Part shown: one piece after another, positions 25,708 through 34,724 of the stretch
How the letters are laid out: each line of letters starts with the position of its first letter
How positions within the stretch are numbered: the first letter of the stretch is position 1
Source of the DNA: JAEUKA01 sp035328405
Lineage (GTDB): Bacteria > Myxococcota_A > Polyangia > Palsa-1104 > JAEUJZ01
Length of the DNA stretch: 64,000 nucleotides
Reading direction: 5' to 3'
Assembly (NCBI GenBank): GCA_035328405.1
Contig: DAOLIT010000003.1
Span: forward strand, 58,446 to 122,445
Program-made: the position numbers and the translations under genes
The notes under the pieces: model-generated
Database searches by the model: none
Told to the model about the DNA's origin: nothing
Seen by the model: only the letters and a program-made list of their open reading frames with translations

Positions 25708-27177
25708 CTAGTTGAGCAGGTATCGAAGTTGGTGAATCAGTTTGTTGACTGCGCCGTGCAGAATGGGCATTCCCAACTCCGCGAGTCGTGTACGGAAGAA
25801 CTCGCAAACAGAGAAGTATCCACTCGACTGAAGCGCACCCACAGGAATGAAGTGAACGCCGGAATCCTTGATTCCTTTGATGCAATCCAGAAGCTCCTGA
25901 TCCGAACCCCCTTCGTAAAAATCCGAGATCAGAACCATCGCAGTGTTTTTCGGTTCGACGATTTTCTTCGCGGCCTCGATCAGCGCAAGGCGGATGTATG
26001 TTCCACCCCCAAGCGTGGTCCGCAGAAGTACCTCAAAGGGGTCGGACACCCACGGGGTCAAATCCAACACCCGCGTATCGAACGCAACCAAGTGAACGTC
26101 TACTTTTGGAAGACCTGCAAAGATGGACGCCAGGATCGTGGTCTGCACCATTGCATCGACCATTGATCCTGATTGATCCACGACTACGATCAACCGAGTC
26201 GGTTGCGTTTTGTTCGCTGTCCGACGGTACGTAAGCCGATCAACATACAACCTCTGTTCCTCTGGATTCCAGTTTGTGAGGTTCTTCCACAGCGTTCTTT
26301 TCAGATCCAAATTTCGGAACACACGCTTGGGAGGAATCCGGTGGTCGATCTTCCCTTTGCTGGCTTTTTGTACTTGCAGTTTGAGCACTTCAGCCAACTG
26401 ATCGACATAGGAACGAATGAGTTTTTTTGCGTTGTCCAGAGCCACCCCGGACAAGTTCGACTTGTCCGCAAGGAGTTGTTCCACGAGTGCAAGCGAAGGT
26501 TGCAATTTGCTCGCGAGCCGTGTGTCTTTGAGCACTTCCCGCAACTCCATTCGCCTTACCAAATCCCCTTCAAGCGCCTGAAATCCTCGACGGAGATCCT
26601 CTTCTGAAAGGAGTCTGCGGTGTCCGCCTGCTCCAGCGCCCCCTGCGCCCGCTGCACCACCGCCCCCTCCTTTTCCGCGCAGGCCCCCTTGCGGATAGCC
26701 AAAGGCCTCTTCGAGCCTTCCCAAATCTTGCGTCCACTGCGAATACTGCTGCGCCGTGACCGTTGCTGTTTGGGTGCTGGGGCCGAACGCATTGAGGAGC
26801 AATTTCGACACCACCAAAATGCGCCGCAGCCGTTCCTTTTCGGTCGATGCACATTCGGGTTCTGAATCTGTCACGCTGCTGGTCAGGGCCACATCATCCG
26901 GGTTTTCCTCGTCGAGAATCGCCCCAGGAAGAGGCGTTTCAAATTCCTTGCGAACTTCAGGAAAACGCTGGCACAACGTACTCAGGGATACGTTGGGGTC
27001 CAGCACCAAGTCGGGCATTCCCACTTCCGCCGCTATCCCAAGGCCAAGCGCTTCCAGATTTTGCGCCTTTTCTTGTTGATCAAAACAGGCCGAAAGGAGA
27101 CGCCACAGAAGCGCCTGCTGCTTCTTTTGAAAAAGGGCTTCGTCGGCAGGCGTAGTCTGTTTCGGTGTATCTGCCAT
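25708..27177 (-). CDS. VWA (CoxE-like) domain protein, partner of the MoxR ATPase
   Basis: The product is 489 residues from ATG 27177; the frame upstream overlaps the preceding gene and is not used. A helical N-terminal half (1-320) contains a Gly-rich stretch at ~163-185. The C-terminal VWA domain (~327-489) has a full MIDAS: DQSGS (334-338), GGGTYI and the Asp in LISDFYEGG. This is the metal-dependent adhesion site used in protein-protein contacts, as in E. coli YehP or CoxE. Tight spacing to the ATPase gene (12 bases) supports a working complex. Confidence 0.9.
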   Translation of the reverse strand: MADTPKQTTPADEALFQKKQQALLWRLLSACFDQQEKAQNLEALGLGIAAEVGMPDLVLDPNVSLSTLCQRFPEVRKEFETPLPGAILDEENPDDVALTSSVTDSEPECASTEKERLRRILVVSKLLLNAFGPSTQTATVTAQQYSQWTQDLGRLEEAFGYPQGGLRGKGGGGGAAGAGGAGAGGHRRLLSEEDLRRGFQALEGDLVRRMELREVLKDTRLASKLQPSLALVEQLLADKSNLSGVALDNAKKLIRSYVDQLAEVLKLQVQKASKGKIDHRIPPKRVFRNLDLKRTLWKNLTNWNPEEQRLYVDRLTYRRTANKTQPTRLIVVVDQSGSMVDAMVQTTILASIFAGLPKVDVHLVAFDTRVLDLTPWVSDPFEVLLRTTLGGGTYIRLALIEAAKKIVEPKNTAMVLISDFYEGGSDQELLDCIKGIKDSGVHFIPVGALQSSGYFSVCEFFRTRLAELGMPILHGAVNKLIHQLRYLLN

Positions 27178-27211
27178 GGTTTCCTCTTGCTTCCTATCGC
27201 TTCCGCACAGG

Positions 27212-28624
27212 TCAGGATTTCTTTCGCAGGAGCTTGCTCGCCCTCTCGCGCAGAACACCGACGGTGTCGTCTTTGGCTTTCAAGGTTTGCGGGGGCGTTC
27301 CAGAAAGTTCCGCTGCGTTCCCCTGTTTGAGTGCAAGGGGTTGAATCGCCCATCGTCCTTTGTCGAAACGGAGGAGTCCGATCATCGCGCTCGACTTGGC
27401 GACGCGATCGAGCGAAATTCCGGCATACTCCGAAACGCGCGCCCCTGACAGGGGAAGTTTGGACCCCGAAAGGTCCAACGCTTGTTCTTCCAGGGTTTCC
27501 CCAATGGACGCCCGTTTGGACTTGTGCGTCTCGTGTTTCACGGTTTTGTAGGAAGACAGAAACACGGGCTCTGCAATCATTGCAGGATGTCTGTCTAAGC
27601 CACTCCGTTTTCCGCAAACGACGGCCTTTCCAGCCCCCAACGCGGTCTCTGCAACATCAAAAGGATTGCTTTTCCCAGCGACGGTGACACGCGATTCATC
27701 CCAAACCAGATCCCCGTTTTCGTACAGATCCAAATCTGCGACTTTCCACATCGCACCATCCCGCAACCCCTTCAGCAGTTTGTCACAATGTCCTTCCAAA
27801 AGACGCCACATTTCATGGCCGATCACGGTGTCCACTTTGAACGCAGACACAGTGGTTTGGACAAACCGCTGCGAAGTCCCATTCCGCAAAAAACCATACA
27901 CACAAACAGAGAACACGTTGCGGTGATGGCGCACATCGGACCCAAGCGGCACAAATTCCCCGCTGATTTTTTCTGTTTTGGGCGCTGGCGGCGCAGACAG
28001 GGAGAGCAACATCGCGCGCGTCCACAGATCTACCCAGCGATAAATGGGAATCGTCTCTCCCGTCGGTATCGGTAGTTCGGACAGGAGTTCAGACAGAAAG
28101 CCCGAAAGCACCGCAGCCAAACGGACAAGCCCCGGTTCCTCCTGAATTTTGTCGAGCGTTGCATAGAACGGATAAACAGACTCCGCTTCAAGCTGCGCAA
28201 AACCCGTCAGGGCTACTTCCATCAAGAAATGACGTGTGCTTTCCCGAAACACACCATGATGTCCCGGAGAAACTCCATCCGAAAGCTCTGGCTCGTCGGT
28301 GGATGGACTCCTTCCCAAGGCCGTTTTTGCCTGTTGCAACAGGGCATCGGACATAGAACCCTGAAGTGCTGCCCGCGCACACGCAAGACTTGCAAAGTGT
28401 TTTTCGACAAATTCACTTCGCAACAGGGCGTCGCAAGCTTCTTTGACTTTGGGACCCAAAGGGGTAGACGAAAACAGGCGCGGAAGACTGGTGACTGCGT
28501 TCACTTCGCGCTCACTCATGCGTCCAAAACCAGTGATGAAACACTGATCCAATCGCGCGAGGACTTCCGCAGCGTGCTGCACCCCGGAAGGAATCGCGGC
28601 CAGTTCGGAAAGGAAATGACTCAT
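27212..28624 (-). CDS. Uncharacterised member of the MoxR/VWA/DUF5682 operon
   Basis: The product is 470 residues from ATG 28624, behind AAGGACC. I do not recognise the family. The N-terminal ~200 residues are helical (FLSELAAIPSGVQHAAEVLARLDQ, LVRLAAVLSGFLSELLSELP). The middle (~230-330) is beta-rich with a conserved-looking core RFVQTTVSAFKVDTVIGHEMWRLL. The final part ends in RFDKGRWAIQPLAL and a basic tail. There is no signal peptide or transmembrane helix, so it is probably cytosolic. It lies 24 bases after the SWIM gene and 34 bases before the VWA gene, making it an integral operon member. It may correspond to the long non-SWIM part of YehQ-type proteins encoded separately here; that is speculation. 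Confidence 0.6.
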   Translation of the reverse strand: MSHFLSELAAIPSGVQHAAEVLARLDQCFITGFGRMSEREVNAVTSLPRLFSSTPLGPKVKEACDALLRSEFVEKHFASLACARAALQGSMSDALLQQAKTALGRSPSTDEPELSDGVSPGHHGVFRESTRHFLMEVALTGFAQLEAESVYPFYATLDKIQEEPGLVRLAAVLSGFLSELLSELPIPTGETIPIYRWVDLWTRAMLLSLSAPPAPKTEKISGEFVPLGSDVRHHRNVFSVCVYGFLRNGTSQRFVQTTVSAFKVDTVIGHEMWRLLEGHCDKLLKGLRDGAMWKVADLDLYENGDLVWDESRVTVAGKSNPFDVAETALGAGKAVVCGKRSGLDRHPAMIAEPVFLSSYKTVKHETHKSKRASIGETLEEQALDLSGSKLPLSGARVSEYAGISLDRVAKSSAMIGLLRFDKGRWAIQPLALKQGNAAELSGTPPQTLKAKDDTVGVLRERASKLLRKKS

Positions 28625-28648
28625 CGGACAGGTCCTTTTTCGAGTCGT

Positions 28649-29146
28649 CTAGCCAGAGACAAACCAAGTCATCTCGGGAATCGGTTGATTGGAAAGGGGA
28701 AGCTCGAAATAACGAAGGTGGGACAGGAATCGGGAGAACACCTGACTGACATCCATCCGCGACTGCCCCCCGCGCACTTGCAACAGGATGTCGCGTTCAG
28801 AATTGATCTTCGACAGGTCTCCGGCCAGTTTCAAATAGCGTGCGACCTGTTCTGCGCCAAACTGCAAAACGGCCTCTTTCATGAGTTGGGCCAAGTGTTT
28901 GCAAGGAGAACCACGCAGACCCCCGCACGGCCTGTTGTTGTTGGTAGAGCAATTGAAGTGAATGTCTTTTCCATCCACCGCAAAAAACGAAACGTAGACG
29001 CGATTCTCGTCGGAACCAGACGACACCACACCCTGAACGCGACCCCCGAAAAGTTCTACGTAAGGAACGTCCTTGACTTTGCGGGGGCGAACCAGCGGTT
29101 CCATCAGGGGAAGAGAGGTCTGTTCGGATGGATGAAGTGTTGTCAC
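28649..29146 (-). CDS. SWIM-like zinc finger protein, first gene of the MoxR/VWA operon
   Basis: The start is taken as GTG 29146 with GGGAG about 9 bases upstream (165 residues); the alternative ATG 29104 would remove 14 residues. The hallmark is a Cys/His cluster: C66-x7-C74-x7-C82-K-H84, followed by LAQLMKEAV. It resembles the SWIM zinc finger (CxC...CxH) in its last half, but the first pair is spaced by seven residues instead of one. Family members bind nucleic acid or protein. SWIM proteins commonly accompany MoxR/VWA/DUF5682 genes. It heads a five-gene run with gaps of 24, 34, 12 and 69 bases. Confidence 0.65.
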   Translation of the reverse strand: MTTLHPSEQTSLPLMEPLVRPRKVKDVPYVELFGGRVQGVVSSGSDENRVYVSFFAVDGKDIHFNCSTNNNRPCGGLRGSPCKHLAQLMKEAVLQFGAEQVARYLKLAGDLSKINSERDILLQVRGGQSRMDVSQVFSRFLSHLRYFELPLSNQPIPEMTWFVSG

Positions 29147-29330
29147 GTTGCTTGACTCCCAAAAACCAGGGGCATATGTAGTCCTGCTGCGGGCTGTGTG
29201 TGGGCACCTAGGGGGCACCAGCAGACAGCCGACAGACAAGACCGCGCGTATGTTAGCGCAAAGAAAATTGTTTTTGGAAGTACGTTTTTTTGGGGATCTG
29301 ATCAGGCTTGGGCAGGCTTGGGCAGGTGAT

Positions 29331-30416
29331 CTATTCGGTTTCTTCGGGCGTGCTCGGTGCCACGGCCTCTTTGGCCATGACGGCCTCGAGAATGCGTGTC
29401 ATGTCGAGTTTTTGCAGGTTCGTTCCGGTCGCAGACGGAACGATGAGAATCGGTTTGCCAGCCAACGCATCGGCGATGCGAAGTTTGACTGCGGTGCGGC
29501 CTCCAGTTCCGGCCATCGCGCGATTCTGTTTTTCGATTCCTTTGGCGCGGGCCGTGGCCTCTGCAAGCAGGGCTTTGGCGGTGCGTTCGTTTTCATACAG
29601 CGCACGATCGGCACTGATTCGGATGCGCTCGACTCTGCCCTTGGCTTCAGCGATCTGGGACTGCACATCGCCGCGCGCTTTTTCAAGTTGTCTGGTCTGC
29701 TCAGCCTCGGCAGCTTGCGCTTCGCTCTTGAGTCGTTCGGCATTCTGTTCGGCGATTTTTCGATCGTGAATGACCCGCTCGTACTCTGTATTGAAGCGCT
29801 GTTCTCCGGGCATCACATCTTCCAAAATGATGCCTTCGGCTTCCAATTCCTTCGTCAACTTGGCTTTGGCTTTGTTGGCTTTCTCGAGGAGTTTTTTGCG
29901 CTCGAAAAATTCCTCGGAATGCAGCTCGTTGAACGCATCCCGCACATACGCACGACAAGCGGGCCGCACGAGTTCCTCTTTGATTTCCTCAGTGCTGGCA
30001 GCGCCGCGCGCCAGGATGTCAGGCGCTTTTAAGGGGTCGATGCGCCACGTCACGGTGACATCAATGCTGATGTCATTCCCATCTCGACTTTTGAGCACGA
30101 TCGCATCGTCTCCAGGTCGGTCCCCACGGTTTTTCGACGAAGACATTTCCAGCTTCTGCGTCATGATGTCGAAAGTGACCCAGTCCGATTGAAACGGGAA
30201 AAACAGGTAGGTGGCACCGGGTTCATAGATTCTCCGTTCGATTCCCGGAGAGAACCACTTGCGGGTGCGGACTCCCACTTGCGTACTTTCGGTGGAATAG
30301 GTCGTGCAACCGATTTGCAAAAGGAAAAGGGGCAGAAGAAGTAGACTCCATCCCGCTGTTTTTCGGCAAGAACGGAGCGCGGACAGACAGCGTAGAAAGC
30401 GATGTTGGTTGCGCAT
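29331..30416 (-). CDS. SPFH/band-7 domain lipoprotein
   Basis: The product is 361 residues. The N-terminus (LLLLPLFLLQIGC-TT) looks like a lipoprotein signal. Residues ~40-200 form an SPFH/prohibitin-homology domain (TQVGVRTRKWFSPGIERRIYEPG, DGNDISIDVTVTWRIDP), followed by a long Ala/Glu/Lys-rich coiled coil (~200-310) and a short C-terminal domain. SPFH proteins form large oligomeric membrane assemblies, such as HflK/HflC that cap FtsH. The start overlaps the stop of the upstream SPFH gene (TAATG), so the two are translationally coupled and probably form a hetero-oligomer. Confidence 0.85.
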   Translation of the reverse strand: MRNQHRFLRCLSALRSCRKTAGWSLLLLPLFLLQIGCTTYSTESTQVGVRTRKWFSPGIERRIYEPGATYLFFPFQSDWVTFDIMTQKLEMSSSKNRGDRPGDDAIVLKSRDGNDISIDVTVTWRIDPLKAPDILARGAASTEEIKEELVRPACRAYVRDAFNELHSEEFFERKKLLEKANKAKAKLTKELEAEGIILEDVMPGEQRFNTEYERVIHDRKIAEQNAERLKSEAQAAEAEQTRQLEKARGDVQSQIAEAKGRVERIRISADRALYENERTAKALLAEATARAKGIEKQNRAMAGTGGRTAVKLRIADALAGKPILIVPSATGTNLQKLDMTRILEAVMAKEAVAPSTPEETE

Positions 30417-31450
30417 TATCTCACCTCGAATTGTCGCAGGAGTTCGCTGATGTTGAGTGGATTCGTACTTCCATTCCCCGTCGAGGGAACCACTATCACT
30501 CGCACCCCTTTCATCAAGTCCGCAAGCTTGAGACCCACCATCGCTTGCGCACCGGCACCTTCCAGCGCACGATTTTCGAGCTCTGTCCCCTGCGCCTGGG
30601 CCGTTTTCATCAACAGGTCCCCTTCCGCAGCTTTGGTCCGTTGATACAGGTTTGCATCTGCCAAAAGTTGGGCGATCTCTCGGGCCCCCTTTTCCCGTTC
30701 CACTTGAACGGCGGCTTGCCCGGTCGAAATGACGGCTCTTTTGTGTGCGTCCTCTCGTGTGGCAGCACTTTCTGCGCGATTTTTCAGGACGGTTTGATCC
30801 TGGATCTTCCGTTGTTCGATCTGGTGTTGATACGCTTTGTCATAGGTGTACTGACGGATCAGGATTTTGACGAGCTCGATGCCTTTTTCTGAAAACTCTA
30901 CTTTGAGAAGATCGGTCGCCGCCTGGGTCTGCTGGAGCCGCTTGTCCCCCAAATAGAACTCCTCTGCGGTCAGTTCTCCGAGTGCCTTCCGAAGCGCATT
31001 GTCCGACCGGGGCATGACAGCGATGTTCTCATACATCCTTCCAGGTCCGATGGTCGTGATGACGCGATAGGGGTCGGAAATTCGATACAGGACAGTGGCA
31101 TCCACAGACACTTTGTAATTGTCTGCGGTCTGGATCAGGATGGCATCCGCACCGATTCCTGCCTTGGATTTTTCAGCACTGGATGCGCTGAAGTTGAGCG
31201 CCTGCAAATCTGTCGGAAAGACGAACACCTTTTCGTAATTGGGAATCACCACATGGATTCCGGTCGAAAGTGGAATCTTCTGGATTCCCGAACGAGGACC
31301 GAGCGCGATGGAGTGAATCCCCACTTGGTTGGGTCCGACGTAGACGGTCCCGCAAGACGCCAGAAGATACCCAACAACAAAGATCGTGAACGGAATGCTG
31401 AACCAACGCCTGCTGAACAAGTACTTGATGATCCGAATGAACGTCTGCAT
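30416..31450 (-). CDS. SPFH/band-7 domain protein, membrane anchored
   Basis: The product is 344 residues. A basic N-terminus and hydrophobic helix (IPFTIFVVGYLLASC-GT) could serve as a transmembrane anchor or a lipoprotein signal, since LASC is a good lipobox. The SPFH domain follows (VYVGPNQVGIHS, ADAILIQTADNYKVSVDATVLYRISDPY), with EFYLGDKRLQQTQ, then a coiled coil and the C-terminus VPSTGNGSTNPLNISELLRQFEV. It is coupled to the second SPFH gene. The pair resembles HflK/HflC in organisation, but no ftsH or hflX is nearby and the sequences differ. Confidence 0.85.
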   Translation of the reverse strand: MQTFIRIIKYLFSRRWFSIPFTIFVVGYLLASCGTVYVGPNQVGIHSIALGPRSGIQKIPLSTGIHVVIPNYEKVFVFPTDLQALNFSASSAEKSKAGIGADAILIQTADNYKVSVDATVLYRISDPYRVITTIGPGRMYENIAVMPRSDNALRKALGELTAEEFYLGDKRLQQTQAATDLLKVEFSEKGIELVKILIRQYTYDKAYQHQIEQRKIQDQTVLKNRAESAATREDAHKRAVISTGQAAVQVEREKGAREIAQLLADANLYQRTKAAEGDLLMKTAQAQGTELENRALEGAGAQAMVGLKLADLMKGVRVIVVPSTGNGSTNPLNISELLRQFEVR

Positions 31451-31501
31451 CGCGACTCCTATTGGTCTCCTGGCCGGTGAAACCGTGCAAAAAGGGAATG
31501 A

Positions 31502-32098
31502 TTACGTACCATTCCCAAGCCGTTTTTGGGCTGAAACGGGAGGCAGTGGAAGCGACCTCCCTAACTTGTCCATGTCTTCGTGCAAACCAAACAAGGCCAC
31601 GTCATGTTTCTGTCGCAGCCACGCACCATATAAATCAGGCAGAAACGGACCAAACAGGGGCGAGGCTGCGGCCAGCGCAAACGGAATCCACTTCTCCCAA
31701 ATCGGAATGAACGGGGCCCAAACAATGAAGACGCCGACGAGAAAGGACGCGAGCGCCCAACTGAGCCGGTTGTACAGATCGCGCCCTTTCCAGGGAACTT
31801 TGGGCATTTGTTCGAGTGCGTTTTGAACCTGGCACAAACGAGCATACCGGGGCAAAAGGACCTGCTTGATTTCGCGCCGATAGAGAGCAAATTGCGGTTC
31901 GTCGGACAAATCGGTCTCTGTTTCTTCGACGCGAAACTCGCGATAGATCTCCGAGAGTCGGAGCTCAATTCGTTCGTCCAGCGCCTGTTGGACTTGCTGC
32001 TCGGAGGCCTCCGCTGGCAACGCTTTGCGGAACCGCTCCAAATCAGCCAGAAGCTCCGCACAAAGATAACCAAACTCTGTTTCAGCGCGTCTTTCCAC
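31502..32098 (-). CDS. Small membrane protein with N-terminal helical domain, start uncertain
   Basis: The frame is clearly coding from about VERRAETEFGYLCAELLADLERF onward. The first ~100 residues are charged helices (coiled-coil like); then come two hydrophobic helices (ALASFLVGVFIVWAPFIP and WIPFALAAASPLFGPFLPDL) and a soluble tail ending in SLPLPPVSAQKRLGNGT. No ATG exists in this frame near the expected start. GTG 32098 (198 residues) is the most reasonable choice; a nearby TTG is possible. No family was recognised. It lies 51 bases ahead of the SPFH pair on the same strand and may be co-transcribed with it. It is divergent from the M4 peptidase gene. Confidence 0.55.
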   Translation of the reverse strand: MERRAETEFGYLCAELLADLERFRKALPAEASEQQVQQALDERIELRLSEIYREFRVEETETDLSDEPQFALYRREIKQVLLPRYARLCQVQNALEQMPKVPWKGRDLYNRLSWALASFLVGVFIVWAPFIPIWEKWIPFALAAASPLFGPFLPDLYGAWLRQKHDVALFGLHEDMDKLGRSLPLPPVSAQKRLGNGT

Positions 32099-32311
32099 GA
32101 GAACCAAGACGCATTGTATCGTGCTTGCGACAAGGTGTGCCGGGACTTTTTGCGGAGGACGTTCTTGGTGGGGGAAAAAATCCCATCCCTGATGATTTTC
32201 TTCCCAGCTTTCGGTGAAAAAAACGGAGCGCGATAGTGGACAAAACAGACCGCGCCGGGCTGGGACTTTCGCTTGGGCCCGCCGGTCCTTCTCCCCACAA
32301 AGAGGTGTTTC

Positions 32312-34648
32312 ATGAATCGCAAAACCACGTTCAAGTCTTTGTCCAAACTTCTGCTTGCGGCCTCGCCGATGCTGGTCTCCGCTGGGTGTTCGCAAACCGA
32401 TCAGGGTCCGTTTCCGACAGAAGACGCGCTGCTGTCCACGCCGGTCACAGACAAGGGGAGCACACTGCGGATGCTCGGTTTTTCGGAGGCCGCTTTGGAT
32501 GCGCAAACGGGCCAACCGCTGTTCCTGTCCGGGCGCGTGGAGGCTTCTGTCACGTCGAAAGAAGCGGCGCGCGAATTCGTGATGGGGCTTCTTTCCCGTT
32601 CGTTGCGTCTTGCGGATGGAACCGATTTTGTGTTCCAAAAAGAGACGACGGATGAAGAGGGGTATCGCTATCTGCGTTTGCGACAGACCCATGGGGGGAT
32701 TCCGATTGAGCAAGCGGAACTTACGCTGCAAGTGGCGGAAGACGGGTCGGTGGTTGCGGTGGTTGGACGGACGTTGCCGAAGCTGCAAGTCGGAACAAGG
32801 CCGACTCTGCTTGCGGAAGGGGCGATGGAGAAGGCGTGGTCTCGGCTGTCGCCCTCAAAACGGCCTGTGTTTCATGAAAAACCCGCGCTGGTGCTTCACC
32901 TGATGGAAGACGGCGCGCCGCGCCTTGCGTACCACTCTGTTGTGGAATATGAGGGGCAAAAGGGGTTTGCGTTTGAAGACCTGCATGTGGATGCGCACAC
33001 AGGGGAAGTCCTTTCGCAGGTTTCCCGGATTCATACGGGGCTTTCCCGATCGATTTACGACGGGAAAAAGGCGTGTCTGTCCACGGGATCGGAACTGCCC
33101 GGAACGCTCATGTACAACGAGGGCGGAACGAGCGCGGATGCCATCGCAAACGCGGCGTACACAAACACGGGCCTCACGTACTACTACTACAAGCATTTTC
33201 ATGGGAGGGATTCCTATGACAACGCAGGGGCACTGCTGAAATCGTCGGTTCACTTCCAATTCTCGAACGGTTTTTCGTGCGATGGGGCCAATGCGGCGTG
33301 GCTTGGGAGTCCGTACAACCAAATGGTGTATGGAGACGGGGATTCGACCTACTTCAAGCCGCTGTCGCAGGCTCTCGACGTGACTTCGCACGAACTGACC
33401 CATGCGGTCACAGACAAGACTTCGGGGCTGGTTTACTCGTATGAATCCGGCGCGCTCAACGAAGCCATGTCGGACATTTTCGGGGCGGTCACGGAAGCGT
33501 GGAAGGGGTCGGGCGGAAGTTCTTCCGGGAATCCGGCGAGCATCACGACGAACGCAAACACCTGGAAAGTCGGCGAAGAAATTGCGCTGGCGGGTCTGCC
33601 GGGCGGCGCGCTTCGTTTCATGAACAACCCAACGGCGGACGGGTACAGCAAGGACTACTACCCCGAGCGTTTGACGGGCAGTTCGGACAACGGCGGCGTT
33701 CACGGCAACAGCGGCATCGCCAACTTGGCCTTCTATCTATTGTCGCAAGGCGGAAAACACCCGCGCAGCAAGACCACGGCGGACGTGGCAGCCATCGGCA
33801 TCGAGAAAGCAGCCAAGATTTTCTTCAAGGCGAACACGTCGATCATGAACGCCTCGACGAATTTCCAGGCGGCGCGCGTGGCGACGGCGCAAGCGGCGCA
33901 AACGCTGTATGGGTCGTGCTCGGCGGAATGGACGAACACACACAAGGCGTGGGATGCGGTCGGCGTGCTGGGAACGTGGACGCCGTGCGGGACGGGCGAT
34001 ACGACGCCACCGACGGTTTCGCTGACGGCTCCGACGGCGGGCAGCACGCTGACGGGCACGGTCACGGTGTCTGCGAATGCGACGGACAACGTGGGCGTGG
34101 CGAGCGTGGACTTCTATGCGGGCACGACGCTCATCGGGACGGACACGACCTCGCCGTATTCGATCGGTTTCAACACCACGACGGTCTCAAACGGATCGTA
34201 CAGCCTGACGGCGAAAGCCAAAGACGGGGCCGGAAACGTCGGCACGTCGGCGGGCGTGTCGGTCACGGTGTCGAACAGCGGCAGCGGCACCGAGCAAAAC
34301 GAAAAGGAGTCAAACGGTTCGTTTAACCAGGCGAACACGGTGCCTGTTTCGGGCACGACTGTGACGGGCTACATGAGCTCAAGCACGGACGACGATTACT
34401 TCAAAGTCACGCTCGGTGCGGGCAAAACGCTGCAAGCGACGCTGACACCGCCGGCCAGCTCGGACTTCGATCTGTACATCTACGATCCATCGAAGGTGCT
34501 GGTCGCCAAGAGCGAAAAGGACGTGGGCTTGGTCGATTCCGCAAGCACGACCAACACGGGTGCCAGCTCTGGAACGTACTGGATTTATGTGAAGTACTAC
34601 TCCGGCGCGTCGAAAACGAACCCCTACAAACTGAAACTCACGTTCTAG
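32312..34648 (+). CDS. M4 (thermolysin-like) metallopeptidase with Ig-like and PPC domains
   Basis: The start is ATG 32312 behind AGAGGTG; 778 residues. The signal peptide ends in LVSAGC, so it may be a lipoprotein. An FTP propeptide domain (~100-240) precedes the M4 catalytic domain. The zinc motif HELTH is at 360-364 and the third ligand Glu at 384 in GALNEAMSDIFG, exactly the thermolysin spacing; GGVHGNSGI supplies the second catalytic His. After ~560 there is a bacterial Ig-like domain (DTTPPTVSLTAPTAGSTL...) and a C-terminal PPC domain (~665-778). It is secreted or surface-held and presumably degrades prey or matrix protein. Confidence 0.93.
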   Translation: MNRKTTFKSLSKLLLAASPMLVSAGCSQTDQGPFPTEDALLSTPVTDKGSTLRMLGFSEAALDAQTGQPLFLSGRVEASVTSKEAAREFVMGLLSRSLRLADGTDFVFQKETTDEEGYRYLRLRQTHGGIPIEQAELTLQVAEDGSVVAVVGRTLPKLQVGTRPTLLAEGAMEKAWSRLSPSKRPVFHEKPALVLHLMEDGAPRLAYHSVVEYEGQKGFAFEDLHVDAHTGEVLSQVSRIHTGLSRSIYDGKKACLSTGSELPGTLMYNEGGTSADAIANAAYTNTGLTYYYYKHFHGRDSYDNAGALLKSSVHFQFSNGFSCDGANAAWLGSPYNQMVYGDGDSTYFKPLSQALDVTSHELTHAVTDKTSGLVYSYESGALNEAMSDIFGAVTEAWKGSGGSSSGNPASITTNANTWKVGEEIALAGLPGGALRFMNNPTADGYSKDYYPERLTGSSDNGGVHGNSGIANLAFYLLSQGGKHPRSKTTADVAAIGIEKAAKIFFKANTSIMNASTNFQAARVATAQAAQTLYGSCSAEWTNTHKAWDAVGVLGTWTPCGTGDTTPPTVSLTAPTAGSTLTGTVTVSANATDNVGVASVDFYAGTTLIGTDTTSPYSIGFNTTTVSNGSYSLTAKAKDGAGNVGTSAGVSVTVSNSGSGTEQNEKESNGSFNQANTVPVSGTTVTGYMSSSTDDDYFKVTLGAGKTLQATLTPPASSDFDLYIYDPSKVLVAKSEKDVGLVDSASTTNTGASSGTYWIYVKYYSGASKTNPYKLKLTF

Positions 34649-34724
34649 CCGCCTCAGTTTCCGCCTCCCTCGTTGGGAGCGCGTCGCAGTCATGTTCCGC
34701 CCGCACATCCAATCTGAAGGGAAA

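Noticed and set aside
21424..29146. A complete MoxR-VWA conflict system with its own protease effector
   Set aside because: The operon holds no recognisable protease, nuclease or toxin, and the caspase/CHAT genes are ~28 kb away with no sign of linkage.
29147..29330. Terminator at a short inverted repeat and direct repeat (aggcttgggc)
   Set aside because: The inverted repeats are short and no T-run follows on the relevant strand.
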